From contig OZ241341.1 of NCBI GenBank assembly GCA_965200445.1, positions 372,001 through 436,000 on the forward strand: a stretch of 64,000 nt of DNA, given 5' to 3'. The position numbers and the translations under genes were made by a program. Positions 22,970 to 34,398 of this stretch are shown here, one piece after another; the first letter of the stretch is position 1; every line of letters starts with the position of its first letter. Source of the stretch: CBDATY01 sp965200445 (GTDB taxonomy: Bacteria > Bacillota_I > Bacilli_A > Mycoplasmatales > Mycoplasmataceae). The notes below the pieces were generated by a model. It saw nothing but the letters and a program-made list of their open reading frames with translations, was not told the DNA's origin and made no database searches.

Positions 22970-24544
22970 ATGAATGAAAATTATTTAGACAACCTTGTTC
23001 AAAGCAAGTTACTTAAACGAATTGAAGAACTAAAACAGTATGATTTAAATAACCGTACAGTTGCACAATTACGTTTAAGTGACAGCTGAATCAAAAAAAA
23101 TTTTGAAAACCAAATCAGCAATTTTTATGATTCAGTTCTTAATAATGCTATTTTAGGGATTACCCTGCCTAAATATTTAGATAAAGAAATTTATCTTTTA
23201 AATTGAGTAGAATTGCAAGGCCCTGCTGCTTTAACCAGCAATAGCTTTCCCTATATCCAAGAAGAACTATTTCGTTGCAAATCACCTTTTTATTTACGCC
23301 TAAATTATTACCAATATATGGTTTATAAAGACCTGCTAGAACCCCAAATTATTTTTAATGATTTTATTAATGTTTGGGAAAGTTTTTTGGTCAAGCGGAT
23401 TTATGAATACCGACTAGCACAAATCCAGGCTAAACGTGCTAAATTTCTTAGCCAAGCCTATCATAGTTTGGAAATTGCTGTTAAATACAATGTTCTGCTG
23501 AAAACTGTCTTTAATTTTTTTGGTTCCTTTTGAAAATTCGAAGAGCTTAATCCGCGGCAAATGAACTTTAGCGTATTGGAAAAATTTGCTCAATACCTAG
23601 AAGAAGATCCGGCTATTATGCAAATTGCTCGCTTGTTAGGACGTTTGTCGGGTGTTAGTGAGTTTATTGAGGAGCGAGTCTATGATAAGGTGGTCATTAA
23701 AGAGCGTTGAGAACCAATTGGGATTTACAAAGAAGAAATTATTGGTGTAACACAGTCCAAAGACCTAGAACAAATTCTGCCTCATGAAATTGCTATGCTC
23801 AATGATCCTGTGCTTAATTTGATCTTTCTCAAGAAGTTTGTGGAAGGCCGTTTGCTATCTTTACAACCGCGTTCCGATGAACGCGTGGTTTATCCTACGA
23901 TTGCCCAAGAGGTGGTGCAGTTACCAGTTCCAGAAGAAAAGGGGCCCTTCATTATTGCTTTAGACACATCTAAATCAATGCAAGGGGTACCAGAAGTGAT
24001 AGCTAAATCCTTAGCACTGGCGATTATTAAAATAGCACTTCGGGAAAACCGGGCCTGTTATGTCATTAACTTTTCTAACACCCTAGATGTGTATGATTTT
24101 ACAAGTCCTAATCGCAACGTGGCGGATTTTATTAATTTAATTACCTATCGATTTAGTTCTAACACAAATATTGAACCAGCCCTAATGCATGCCTTTAACG
24201 TTATGAATTTTAACGAATTTTACAATGCTGATTTATTGATGGTATCGGACTTAGCAGCACCAGACATTCCTGCTGTCACTAGCCAAGAAGTTAGCCGTTT
24301 AAAAGCTCGTCGCAATCGTTTTCACGCGATAACAATTGGCAACATTGCTAACCCTAAATTGAGCCAGATTTTTGATAATAATTGGGTATATAATCCGCGT
24401 AACCCCTTCACAGCTGAACACATTATTTCGACTTTAGAGAAGCAATTTATTGCTAATTATGCCAATATTAATTTGTCTAACTTATTTCAAAATACGCTGC
24501 AACACCAAGTTATTAGTAGCCAAACCCCCGGAGGTTCTGAATAG
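22970..24544 (+). CDS. viaA: ViaA-type von Willebrand A domain protein
   Basis: The 524-residue protein has a long helical N-terminal part and a C-terminal vWA domain. The metal-ion site is DTSKS at residues 332-336 (family DxSxS). Further MIDAS elements are FSSNTNIEPA and LLMVSDLA. The HAITIGN and IFDNNWVY segments match the end of E. coli ViaA. ViaA stimulates the ATPase of RavA and links it to clients. The gene directly follows ravA and is in turn followed with no gap by the next gene (ATG 24545). Confidence 0.92.
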
Positions 24545-25408
24545 ATGCAAAAACTATGGCACCTCTGACTATTATTTGTCTTGAGCATTTTGTCATTTAT
24601 AACAGGACTGGTACTGATAGTTTTGGCTGGCACAAATCTCAGAAATGAGCTTGCCAATGATAATAAAAATAGCATAACCACCTATATTGCTTTTAAACCA
24701 GTTGATCCCACCCCTATTTTTACTCCCACCATTAGTAAGGTGGAAAATCCCTTCTTTCTAATCGGCTACAATATCAACGAAGTATTCCAAGCCCGTATGT
24801 ATAGTTGGGATAGTAGCACCCAAACTAGCACTGTTGTCGATAATTCGTTTTTGCTAGTTTACAAAGCGGGTTATGTGTTTTTCATGATAGCCGGGCCCAC
24901 TCTCTTTGGGGCATTGGCAGTTTTTTCCTTATTTTACATGCTGAAAAGTAAAAAAAGATTAGCAGAATTATCAAACTATACTAGCAAACATGCCAAAGTA
25001 CGGCAATCAAAACATCAACAACGGGAAGCGATGCATCAAGCAGCCATTCTGCAAGAAAGAAAAAACCAAGCCGCAGCCCAACAAACCAAAATGGCCAATA
25101 TGTTAAAAAACATTACCGAATCTGAAGCTGCGCGCCAAGCTATGTACGTGGGCCAATATGATGTTAAATATACCCCCCCCGATAAGCAAGCTAATCGATT
25201 TGATGCTGATATTAGTGATTGGATTTACAGCAACTACAATAGTTTGGCAGAAGGTGATGTGTTTGTGTTCCGCCATGAGCAATATCAATATATTAAAATT
25301 GATGATTTAACTATCAACAAGACCAAATTGGTTCAATTACTTGCTAAGCGCATTAAGAAAAATGAACTAGTATCAATCATAATTGAAACAAATCATAATC
25401 AATATTAG
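24545..25408 (+). CDS. Two-helix membrane protein with coiled coil (RavA-ViaA cluster)
   Basis: This is an unrecognised 287-residue protein. One helix lies near the N-terminus (residues about 6-32), an outside loop of about 70 residues follows, and a second helix lies near 108-135. A Lys/Gln/Ala-rich coiled coil (about 140-190) and a small globular end complete the cytoplasmic part. A run of eight C at 25173-25180 lies in the coding frame, an unstable tract for this AT-rich genome. Its ATG starts at the base after the viaA stop, so its level is probably tied to viaA. Confidence 0.75.
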
Positions 25409-25417
25409 AGGATCAAA

Positions 25418-25927
25418 ATGTTAAATCATATTGAGTTACAGCAGCTCCAGCATAAACAAGCCCAACTTGATGATTTAATTTTCAAGTTGCACAAAACGAA
25501 TCGTTCAAGAACATTTATTAATCGTCAGCTTAGTTTTCTGGTCGAACTAGCAGAGCTAGTCAATGAGCAACGTGATTTTAAATACTGATCGAACAAGCCG
25601 GCATCGCCCCAAAAGGTCTTACTAGAAGAATATGCTGATGGATTGCATTTTTTGCTGAGTTTGAGTATTGATATGCAATGTCGCTTTCTTGATCCACTGC
25701 CAGTTCAACCCCCCATTGATCCATCACTTTCAACAACACACTTTCTTATGTATTTATTTAATGAATTTGCGGCCTTCAGTCAAAAACCTGACTTGGCTAA
25801 ATACCAAAAAGTGCTGAGTCTGTTTTTAGAATTAGGGCAACGTTTTTCTCTAGAAAGTCAAGCCGTCATGGAAGCTTATGCTGCTAAGTATATAATTAAC
25901 CAACAACGCCAGCAAAATCAATATTAA
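25418..25927 (+). CDS. dut: Dimeric all-alpha dUTPase
   Basis: It hydrolyses dUTP to dUMP and keeps uracil out of DNA. The 169-residue protein has the MazG-like metal motifs: ELAELVNEQRDFKYW (ExxE) followed by LLEEYADGLHFLL (ExxxD). These match the dimeric dUTPase family PF08761. The start is ATG 25418 with GAGGA upstream, and one Trp is TGA. A housekeeping nucleotide enzyme inside the RavA-ViaA run is unexpected. It may simply share the transcript. Confidence 0.87.
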
Positions 25928-25945
25928 CAAGAGAGGAATTTGACT

Positions 25946-26569
25946 ATGAAATCTAAGTGAAATACTATCGCGTCCTTTACCACTATGGTGTCTGTCCTGG
26001 TCTTGGGGTTTGTCTTTCTATTAGTGGCCGATCAGATTTTTCGTAGCGCGATTTCTGGTTATCCGAATGTGCTGATTGCTAACAATCAAATTAGTAATAG
26101 TGATTTTACCAACCCCAATTGGTTTAAAGAGTCAAACATAGTGGTGCACGTGCAAAGCGGGTTCTTCTTTCTGATGGTGATTTCTTTGCAACACACACTT
26201 GATTTCTTTATTTACTCAGTGGCTAATAACGGACAGTTAACAACAATAACAATCCTCAATAATAATTTAATTAACATTTTTTTACTTTTAGCAGAAATTT
26301 TTATTGAAATTCTGTTACCCCTTACCATTGTGATTTTCTTTGGCAATTTTTTCCTGGATTTAAATTATTTAAAAAAACACCGCTATGCCGAATCATCCTA
26401 CCAGCAACAAATTATTGCTGATTCTTCAGCTCGTTCGCGTAACAGTAAGTATTTTTCATCCCAAGAAAGAAGCACATTGCGCGAACTAAGAATCCAAAGA
26501 GCATTGGGGTCTTTTTCTAGTGAACAAAAACCACCAAGTGTTGAAGAACAAGATAGTGAAGCAGAATAG
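25946..26569 (+). CDS. Three-helix membrane protein, last gene of the RavA-ViaA cluster
   Basis: This is an unrecognised 207-residue protein. Helices lie near residues 10-32, about 72-92 and about 108-135. The first two are separated by an outside loop with Asn/Ser. A polar, charged cytoplasmic tail of about 65 residues ends in acidic residues. GAGAGG lies before the ATG. The next gene, a methyltransferase, starts 22 bases downstream and is unrelated in function, so the cluster is taken to end here. Confidence 0.7.
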
Positions 26570-26591
26570 TAAGCTTTTCATTTAGTTATCC

Positions 26592-27359
26592 ATGAAAAAA
26601 ATTTCTTCTTTAACAAACCCTTTAATTAAGAGTGCTGTGCAACTTTTGCACAAAAAACATCAGCAGCGAGCGAAAAGATTTTTAGTGCCGCACGAAAGAA
26701 TTATTAAGTGCTTAAATGATCGTTATGCTATTATCCACATTTTTTGCTTGGCACAAAGTTATTCGCAGGCTAGTCAATATGGTTTGAGTATTGTAGTTGC
26801 TGAAAACATCATAAAAAAACTCGTGCCCTTTAGGGAAAAATGCGACATGGTCGCAGTTTGCAGTTTTACTACCACGTCCTTTGATTTTACTAAAAACGCA
26901 TTATTGTTAGATAATATTCAAGACCCAGGTAATTTAGGGGCATTAATTAGAACAGCGGTTGGCACTAATTTTTCTAATGTTATTCTAATGAATAACACAG
27001 TGAGTTATTATAATATGAGGACCATTATCGCTTCGCAAGGGGCCGTTTTTCAGTGCAACATTGTGGAGAATCCAGACCAGAAAATAATTACCGATTGTGT
27101 TGCTCATCACTATAAATTAATAGCAACCGCCCAGCATAATGAAGCACCTTTTAATTGACAGCATGCTGCTAAAGCAAACACCAAAATTGTTTTAATGATG
27201 GGCAACGAAGGGCATGGTTTATCACCCAATATAATTGCTCAAGCTGATATGTCTTGGTGGTTGCCAATGCACAGTAACTTAGAAAGTTTGAATGTCGGTG
27301 TAGCTGGCAGTATCATGATGTATTTATACTATAGCCACACTGTTGTTGATATAAATTAA
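26592..27359 (+). CDS. SpoU/TrmH-family RNA 2'-O-methyltransferase
   Basis: This is a predicted SAM-dependent ribose methyltransferase acting on rRNA or tRNA. The 255-residue protein has an N-terminal substrate-binding domain and the trefoil-knot motifs: LLDNIQDPGNLGALIRTA, LMMGNEGHGLS and LNVGVAGSIMMY. The target nucleotide cannot be told from the sequence. One TGA Trp lies in NWQHAA. Confidence 0.88.
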
Positions 27360-27371
27360 TTTTAATGAGTA

Positions 27372-28280
27372 GTGCTTTGTCAATGCCAGTATAAATATGA
27401 CGCTATATTAGAAACGCCACCAAAAGTGAACAATAAAAGTTTTTCCCAGTCTTTACAGAAGATTAAATTAATTATTACAGACCTAGACCATACTTTGTTA
27501 TACAAAGTTAATCGTATTCACCGAGCAAACATCACAGCTTTCCAAAAGCTGGTTGCTCATCAAGATTACCACATTACTGTTGTTTCTGGCCGGGGCCTAA
27601 AACGGATTACTAAGATTTTACGTAAAATGAAATGTGCGGATGCCCCTGTTATATTGGCTGGTTTTAACGGTAGCTTGGGTTATGACAATGGCCAAAAGAA
27701 AGTATTGTGAAATAATCCCTTTTCTCCAGATGATGCGCAATATATTTTTAAAGTAATTAACAAATATAAGGTAGAAGCTTGGTCCTATAGTGCTAGCACC
27801 TATAATTTAGCCTTAGTAAGTCAAGCTCGCCGGTGATGAATTTATAGCCAAAACTTTGAAAAACGTTTTCAAGTAAAAAAATTTAATGTCGATAATCCCG
27901 AATCGGTAAATAAAGTGGTTATTAAAATTCGCACCACCTTAGCAGACATGGTGTTGTCAGAACTTATTAAGCACAATGCTTACAGTATTTTTAAGGGAGG
28001 TGTTTCTCGTAATAAGAAGTATGCTATCTATGAAATCAACCCAGTGAATACTGATAAAGCTAATGCTTGTAAGCGCATTGCTGCTCACTTCAATTTGTCA
28101 TCTGAGCAGGCAATGGTTATTGCTGATGGTCACAATGATCTAAAAATGATGCAATGAGCTGGTACGGCAATAGCTGTTGCTAATGCTGAAGGAGTAATTA
28201 AATCAGTGGCACATGAAGTTGTGATTTCCAGTAAAGCTGGAGGGTTTGCAGCAGCTGTTGCACCCTTGTTAGAAGTTTAG
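27372..28280 (+). CDS. HAD-superfamily (Cof-type) phosphatase
   Basis: This is a predicted sugar-phosphate or nucleotide phosphatase. Motif I is ITDLDHTLL, with the catalytic Asp pair. Motif II is in TVVSGRG, and the C-terminal metal motif is VIADGHNDLKMM. The middle holds the C2-type cap of Cof-like proteins. The start is uncertain. GTG 27372 gives 302 residues, while GTG 27426 would begin nearer to motif I. Four Trp are TGA. The substrate is unknown. Confidence 0.82.
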
Positions 28281-28382
28281 AAAACTAAAGTAAAACATAA
28301 CCAAATAATAATATTTATGATGTTGGTTGTGTTAAAATACGCTTAAAATATTAAATTATATAGATGCTATTGTAGGATTCAA

Positions 28383-29369
28383 ATGAAAAAATTTGCCCGA
28401 ACAGTACTTGGCGATGTTGATGTCGCTGATTTAGGAGTTGTAGATACCCACGAACACTTAGTTAAAAACGGTGGTCCTGAAATGGAGGAACACATTGATT
28501 TTTTAATGATTAACACTGAAGCAGCCTGTGCAGAAGTAGAAACCTTTCTTCAAAACGGCGGTAAAACAATGGTTATTATGGACCCCCCAAATGTGGGCCG
28601 TGATGTGCCGCGCATGCTAGAAATTGCTAAGCATTTTGCTGGGAGAGCTCATTTTATTATGAGTACCGGTTTTCATAAAGCACACTTTTATGATAAATAC
28701 TCATCATGACTAAAAACTGTTTCCACAGAAGATATCGTGGATATGATGGTGGCTGAAATTGAAGAAGGAATGGATATTCATTCTTACAATGGACCGGTAG
28801 TCAAAAGAGTGAAGCATAAGGCTGGAATTATTAAATGTGGAACTAGCTATGCTATGATTCATCCTTTAGAACAAAAGGAATTAGAAATCGCTGCTAAAAC
28901 TTACCACCGTACTGGTGTGCCGATTTTAGTCCACACTCAATTGGGGACAATGGGTTATGAAGTAGCACAGATTTTGTTAAAGCATGGAGTGCCTGGCAAC
29001 AAAATTATTTTGAGTCACTTAAACAAAAATCCGGATAAATACTACTATGCTAAGATTCTGGACTTAGGAGTATTTATTAGTTTAGATGGTCCAGACCGGG
29101 CTAAATATTATCCGGATTCTCTGCTAGCAGAAAACATTAAATATTTAATAGACAATGGATACAGTAAGCAAATCATGCTAGCGATGGATGCGGGACGCTT
29201 CTATTATCAAACAGCTTACTCAGCAACACGGGGAGTTATTACAAAAGGTATTTCTCACCTGCTAACTGATTTTGTTCCTTTGTTGAAAAAAGTAGGGGTA
29301 TCAGAAGCAGCGATTCAAGACATGTTGGTCAATAATCCACAGGTTGCCTTAGCGCTGGATCACAAATAA
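28383..29369 (+). CDS. Phosphotriesterase-family sugar-phosphate lactonase
   Basis: This is a predicted metal-dependent lactonase of the amidohydrolase superfamily (cog1735). The 328-residue protein has the HxH metal motif in DTHEHL, the probable bridging Lys in GIIKCGTSY and later ligands in LVHTQLG and LSHLNKN. The Asp lies in LAMDAGR. A related mycoplasma enzyme (M. synoviae MS53_0025) is known to open phosphorylated xylono- and arabino-1,4-lactones. Here it stands at the head of a ula operon, where UlaG normally opens ascorbate-6-phosphate, so it probably fills that step. Confidence 0.85.
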
Positions 29370-29389
29370 GAATTTATTAAGGATATATT

Positions 29390-31300
29390 ATGGCAGAAAA
29401 AAATGATTTAAATGAATCATCTAATTCCCCAGATAATAAAAAGTCGCTCAAAAATTTGTGGCGCAAAAAAAAGAAACCTGCTTTAGATTCGAAAACAATT
29501 GATAACGATCTGGATAAAGACGTTAACCTAAATAAAAGCATAATGAAGAAAAAACCGATTTATAAATCAGGGGTCTTTATTATGTGGATGAGTTTTCTGG
29601 TTGTTATTATTGCTGTAGTAGTCAGTTTAATTTCCACCAATAATATTAATATTGTTCAAGACATTTTTTATACAGGATTTGTCAACAACTTCTTTGCTAT
29701 TCCTGCCTTTTTAATTGGTATTATTGCGTTTGTGGGAAATTTACTACAAAAAATGAAATGGTACAACGCCTTGGCGGGCGGTATTAAGGCCTTGATTGGC
29801 TTTCTTATTTTGCAGTTGGGAGCAGGAGTGCTGACTGGTGTAGCGGGTCCTATGATGGAAGCGTTTGGTAAATTATTTAACGCTACACCTGTCTATTTGA
29901 ACCCCTATGCAGGATGGACTAATGCGCAAAACATTCTTAATTTTGTCGACCAAGCAGCGACAATTATTAGCTACACAGTGCTAATTGGCTTAGCTGTCAA
30001 TATCACAATGGTCGCGCTGAAAAAATGAACCAATTGCTATTCAATTAACGTAACTGGCCATGTTATGTTTCAACAATCAGCGATGATTTGCTTGTTTTTA
30101 TACTTTTTAATGTTTAGAAATATTAGCAATGGCGCAGAACGTCAATTAGTCACAGCCTTAATGGCGGGAATTGTGGTTGGATTGTACTGAGCGGTGTTTT
30201 CTAACTTAAACATTAATCCTACCAATAAGGTAACTAATAATGCGGGATTTGCAGTTGGACACCAACAAATGTTTGGTGTTTGATTGGCTTATAACGTTGG
30301 TAAATTATTTCACCGCAATAAAACCCAAGCCCCCAGATCAGCTGATGATATTAAACTAGGCAAGGGTTGGTCAATTTTTCATGATAGCATTGTAACTTCC
30401 TCTTTTATTTTGCTACTGTTTTTTGGATCTTTGCTGATTGCGATTTATGCTGCTAATAAAGGCGTCTTTGATAGTATGTATTCTAATATTAGTTCTGTTT
30501 TTGGGGTCTTTAATGGTAAGTCATTTGTAGTGAAAATTATTGGAATCCCCTTAACTCTGGTGGCTTCAATTCAAGTTTTGATTTTTGGTGTAAGAATGTT
30601 CGTGGGTGAATTACAACGTTCCTTTATAGGGATTAGCAAACGCTTAATTGCTGATGCGGTGATTGCGATTGATATTGCGGGAACATTTGCTTTTGGGACA
30701 ACCTCTATTTTACTAGGATTTATGATGGGTGCTATCGGTAACTTTTTGGCTATGGCCATCTTGATTGCGGTAGCGATCAAAACTAATGCCATATCTTACT
30801 TTGTTCTGGTAGGCTTTATTCCTATGTTTTTTGACAACGGTGCTTTAGGGCTGTATGCTAATAAATCGGGTGGCTTAAAAGCCAATTTAGTAGTGCCGTT
30901 TGTGGGTGGCTTTCTGATTGTATTTGGTGTCTTACTGCTAACCGTAGTATCAGATGGGGCTGGTGGGTCTCTGTATGCTAATAGTTTGTTAACTTCTCCG
31001 AAAGGGCAAACAGCTTATCTAGGGATGTTTGACTGAGATACCTTATGGGTTGGTATCTTTGGCTTCCTAAGGTTGGTGACAGTGAATGCCGCTCCTTATA
31101 TGATGATTCTGATTATTGGGTTGTTTGTACTGATTGCACAATTAACCAACACTAATTTAAAAGTGGCTAAAAAAACACCATTACGCTTGTACGTGGAAGA
31201 ACAATGCCGGGTTTTAAAGCAAAAATACTATACTAAGCTAGGTAGACCAGCGCCCCAACCATCTCCGCTACCAGCAGCAGCTGTTAGCGATGAACAATAA
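29390..31300 (+). CDS. ulaA: PTS ascorbate-type transporter subunit IIC
   Basis: This membrane permease of the ascorbate PTS takes up and phosphorylates its sugar with the IIA and IIB subunits encoded downstream. The 636-residue protein has an extra charged cytoplasmic N-terminal segment of about 60 residues and then the SgaT/UlaA fold. Segments include NALAGGIKALIGFLILQLGAG, the GHQQMFGVW region and the late FIPMFFDNGALGLYANKSGG loop. Several TGA codons interrupt it in the standard code. The E. coli substrate is L-ascorbate, but the substrate here may be a related lactone. Confidence 0.92.
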
Positions 31301-31357
31301 TATTACTGTAAAATAAAAATATAACTAAAATAATTAACTAACTTAAAGGATTTAAAT

Positions 31358-31645
31358 ATGAAAATTTTATGCGCTTGTGGTAACGGAATGGGTACTTCCC
31401 TTATCATTAAATTAAAGGTAGAAAGCATTTTAAAAGAAGGAGGAGTAGAAGACTTCAAAGTTGATTCTTGCTCACTAGGGCAAGCTGCCTCTGTGGGCGG
31501 AGATTATGACATTGTATTGTGCACAACGCACCTGGCAGATGAATTGCAATTCCCTCATACAAAAGTGATTGGTTTGCAAAATGTTATGGATGAAACCGAA
31601 ATTCGTAATAAATTCATCACAGAAGGGGGAATTGACCTAAAATAG
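31358..31645 (+). CDS. ulaB: PTS ascorbate-type subunit IIB
   Basis: The 95-residue protein has the phosphorylated-cysteine loop LCACGNGMGTS at the N-terminus, typical of lactose/ascorbate-type IIB proteins. It passes phosphate from IIA to the incoming sugar. TAAAGGA lies upstream of the ATG. Confidence 0.93.
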   Translation: MKILCACGNGMGTSLIIKLKVESILKEGGVEDFKVDSCSLGQAASVGGDYDIVLCTTHLADELQFPHTKVIGLQNVMDETEIRNKFITEGGIDLK

Positions 31646-31647
31646 CT

Positions 31648-32157
31648 ATGGCAGATGCAAAACCAGTTGATCTATTAGATTCATTAATTGCTAATAATTC
31701 GATTCAGCTTCACCAAGAAGCCAAGGATTGGCAACATGCTTTGGAATTAACCTTCAAACCTTTAATTACTAGTGGTTGTGTGACTGCGTTGTATGTCGAA
31801 AACGTCATTAAGAGCACTTTAAAACACGGCCCGTATTACATTTTACAGCCAGGCATTCTGGCTATGCCGCACGCCAGTCCTTTGGACGGCGGGGTCAAGC
31901 AGGATGCTTTTAGTTTGGTGATTTTTACCAAACCAGTTAAATTTAATGCTAAAGATCAAGCCCAAGTGTTTGTCGGGTTTGCTGGAGTTAATCCTGAAAC
32001 GCATCTTACGGTAGCGATCAGCGAAATTGTTGGTTTATTTGAAGATCCGACTGTAGCCCATAAAATGCTGAAAATTAAAACACCTGCTGACATTATTCAG
32101 TTAATTAGTAGCTGTGACTATAAAAAATATCTTAAACCTCCTAAGGAAGAACAATAG
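31648..32157 (+). CDS. ulaC: PTS ascorbate-type subunit IIA
   Basis: The 169-residue fructose/mannitol-type IIA domain has the phospho-His motif in LAMPHASPLDGG. It starts 2 bases after ulaB, and its stop overlaps the ulaD GTG by one base (TAGTG), which suggests translational coupling. Confidence 0.92.
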   Translation: MADAKPVDLLDSLIANNSIQLHQEAKDWQHALELTFKPLITSGCVTALYVENVIKSTLKHGPYYILQPGILAMPHASPLDGGVKQDAFSLVIFTKPVKFNAKDQAQVFVGFAGVNPETHLTVAISEIVGLFEDPTVAHKMLKIKTPADIIQLISSCDYKKYLKPPKEEQ

Positions 32158-32813
32158 TGAAAAAGCGACCATTATTACAAATTGCCCTAGATAATTTAGA
32201 CCTGCCATCCGCCATCAAAGCAGCGCGTGCTGTTGATGGGGTTGTGGACATTATGGAAATTGGCACTATTTTGTTATGCAGTGAAGGGCTTAAGGCGGTT
32301 AAAACATTCCGTTTGTTGTACCCCGATAAAATCATTTTAGCGGACGCCAAAATTGCTGACGCGGGAGCAATTATGGGAGATATGCTGTACAAAAATGGGG
32401 CTGATATTATTACCGCTATTTGTTGTGCTGATATTAACACCATTAAAAAAATGCAAACAGCTGCTGCTAAACTTGATCGTGAAGTGCAAATTGAATTAAC
32501 TGGTGAATGAACCTGAAAGCAAGCAGAAGCATGGCAGGAGGCCCGCGTTGGGCAGGTGGTTTATCACCGATCACGCGACGCAGAATTAGCTGGTAAACCT
32601 TGATCGGAAGAAGACCACGTTAAAATTAAACGCCTAATTGATATGGGATTTAAGGTCACTGTGACAGGTGGGATTAATTTAGATAATTTGCACTTTTTTG
32701 CTGATTTAGATGTTTATATTGTTATTGCTGGTCGAGCTTTGCGGGACGCTGATGACCCCATGGCAGCGGGCCAAAAATTTATCAAGACAATGGAAGAGAT
32801 TTGAGCAAAATAA
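32157..32813 (+). CDS. ulaD: 3-keto-L-gulonate-6-phosphate decarboxylase
   Basis: It decarboxylates 3-keto-L-gulonate 6-phosphate to L-xylulose 5-phosphate. The 218-residue TIM barrel has LQIALDNLDL at strand 1, the metal motif ILADAKIADAG and the YHRSRDAELAG loop. The phosphate-binding motif is VTGGINLDN. The start is GTG, overlapping the ulaC stop. Several TGA Trp lie at family Trp positions. Confidence 0.93.
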
Positions 32814-32819
32814 TAACTA

Positions 32820-33683
32820 ATGCGTAATTTATTAGGTATTTATGAAAAGGCTTTAGCACCTGGCTCATGGGAAAGTAAATTTCAACTAGCAGCTGAATTA
32901 GGTTTTGATTTTATCGAACTGTCTATTGATGAAAGTGATGTCCGCTTAGCACGGTTAAACTGAAACGCCAAGCAAATTGCTGACATTAACAAAATTAGCC
33001 AGGCAACAGGAGTTAAACTGCGCTCAATTTGCTTGTCGGGCCACCGCCGCTATCCGTTGGGGAGCGAAGATCCTGCTACTCAAAAAAAAGCTCTAGAATT
33101 ATTACACCAAGCTATTAAACTAGCTGATCGCTTAAATATTCGTATTATCCAATTGGCTGGTTATGACGTTTTCTATACCAACAAAACTGCTAAGACTCGC
33201 GCTAATTTTATTAAAAATTTACATCGTGGTTTACAATGAGCCCATAATTATGGCGTGATGTTAGCGATTGAAACAATGGACGATCCTTTCATTAATACAA
33301 TTGCTAATTATCATTTGGTTACTAAAAATATTCGCTCGCCCTGGCTAAGTGTTTATCCTGATTTAGGCAATTTAAGTGCATGGCATAATGATGCCAACGC
33401 AGTGTGCACTGAGTTGCAGGCAAATATTCACGATATTACAGCCTTACATGTTAAAGATACTTTGCCGGTCACTGCAGCACAAGCTGGCAAATTTAAAAAT
33501 GTTGATTTTGGTAAGGGGTGTGTTGATTTTACCAAGCTGTTTAAACAGTTGCATGACCTTGATTACCAAGGATCATTTATGATTGAAGCTTGATTTGAAG
33601 ATTTTGATCATCCAGTAGAACGATTAAAAGCAGCATTAGCATTTGTGAAAAAAGCAATGCGCACAGGAGGGTTCGATTGTTAG
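32820..33683 (+). CDS. ulaE: L-xylulose-5-phosphate 3-epimerase (L-ribulose-5-phosphate 3-epimerase UlaE)
   Basis: It epimerises L-xylulose 5-phosphate to L-ribulose 5-phosphate. The 287-residue xylose-isomerase-like TIM barrel begins LLGIYEKALAPG and has FDFIELSIDESD, ICLSGHRRYPLGS and IQLAGYDVFY. The metal/substrate residues lie in AIETMDDPF and LHVKDTLP. Its last 7 bases overlap the ulaF start. Confidence 0.93.
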
Positions 33684-34372
33684 AAAAACTGAAAGAAAAA
33701 GTCTACCAAGCCAATATGAAATTACCAGAGTATGAATTAATCACTTTTACATGGGGCAATGTGTCGGAACGTGATCCCGATTCAAATTACTTTGTCATTA
33801 AACCATCTGGTGTAGATTATGAAGAGCTCAAACCGAGTGATATGGTTGTGGTGGATTTAGATGGTAATGTTGTGGAAGGCACATTACGACCTTCGTCTGA
33901 TACACCTACCCATGCTTACCTTTACAAGCAGTACCCTGATCTTAAGGGAATTTGCCATACTCATTCTATGTATGCTACCACTTGAGCACAAGCCGGTATT
34001 GGTATTCCTAGCTTGGGAACAACCCATGCTGATAACTTTTATGGCGATATTCCTTGCACACCACCTTTAGACATGGGAGCCATTAAAGCAGATTATGAAT
34101 ACCACACAGGAGTCATGATTGCTACCACTTTAACCAAAAAGAAAATACCATGACAGCAAATTCCAGCTATTCTGGTTAGCAACCACGGACCATTCACATT
34201 TGGTGATTCTGGTATGGCATCGGTAAAAACGGCCAAAGTATTAGAAACAATTGCTCAAATGGCTTGGCAAACCTATTTAATTAATGGTGTGAAAAACCGT
34301 GTTACTCAGGAATTATTGGATAAGCATTATTTCCGTAAGCATGGTAAAAAAGCCTATTACGGTCAAAATTAA
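33677..34372 (+). CDS. ulaF: L-ribulose-5-phosphate 4-epimerase
   Basis: It converts L-ribulose 5-phosphate to D-xylulose 5-phosphate, which can enter the pentose phosphate route. The 231-residue class II aldolase fold shows TWGNVSERD, VIKPSGVDYEEL and the zinc motif ICHTHSMYAT, with a later His in SNHGPF. The start is TTG 33677, supported by an AGGAGG just upstream and the overlap with ulaE. It is the last gene of the operon. Confidence 0.93.
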
Positions 34373-34398
34373 TTTACTCAATCATTTTTAAATATTTA

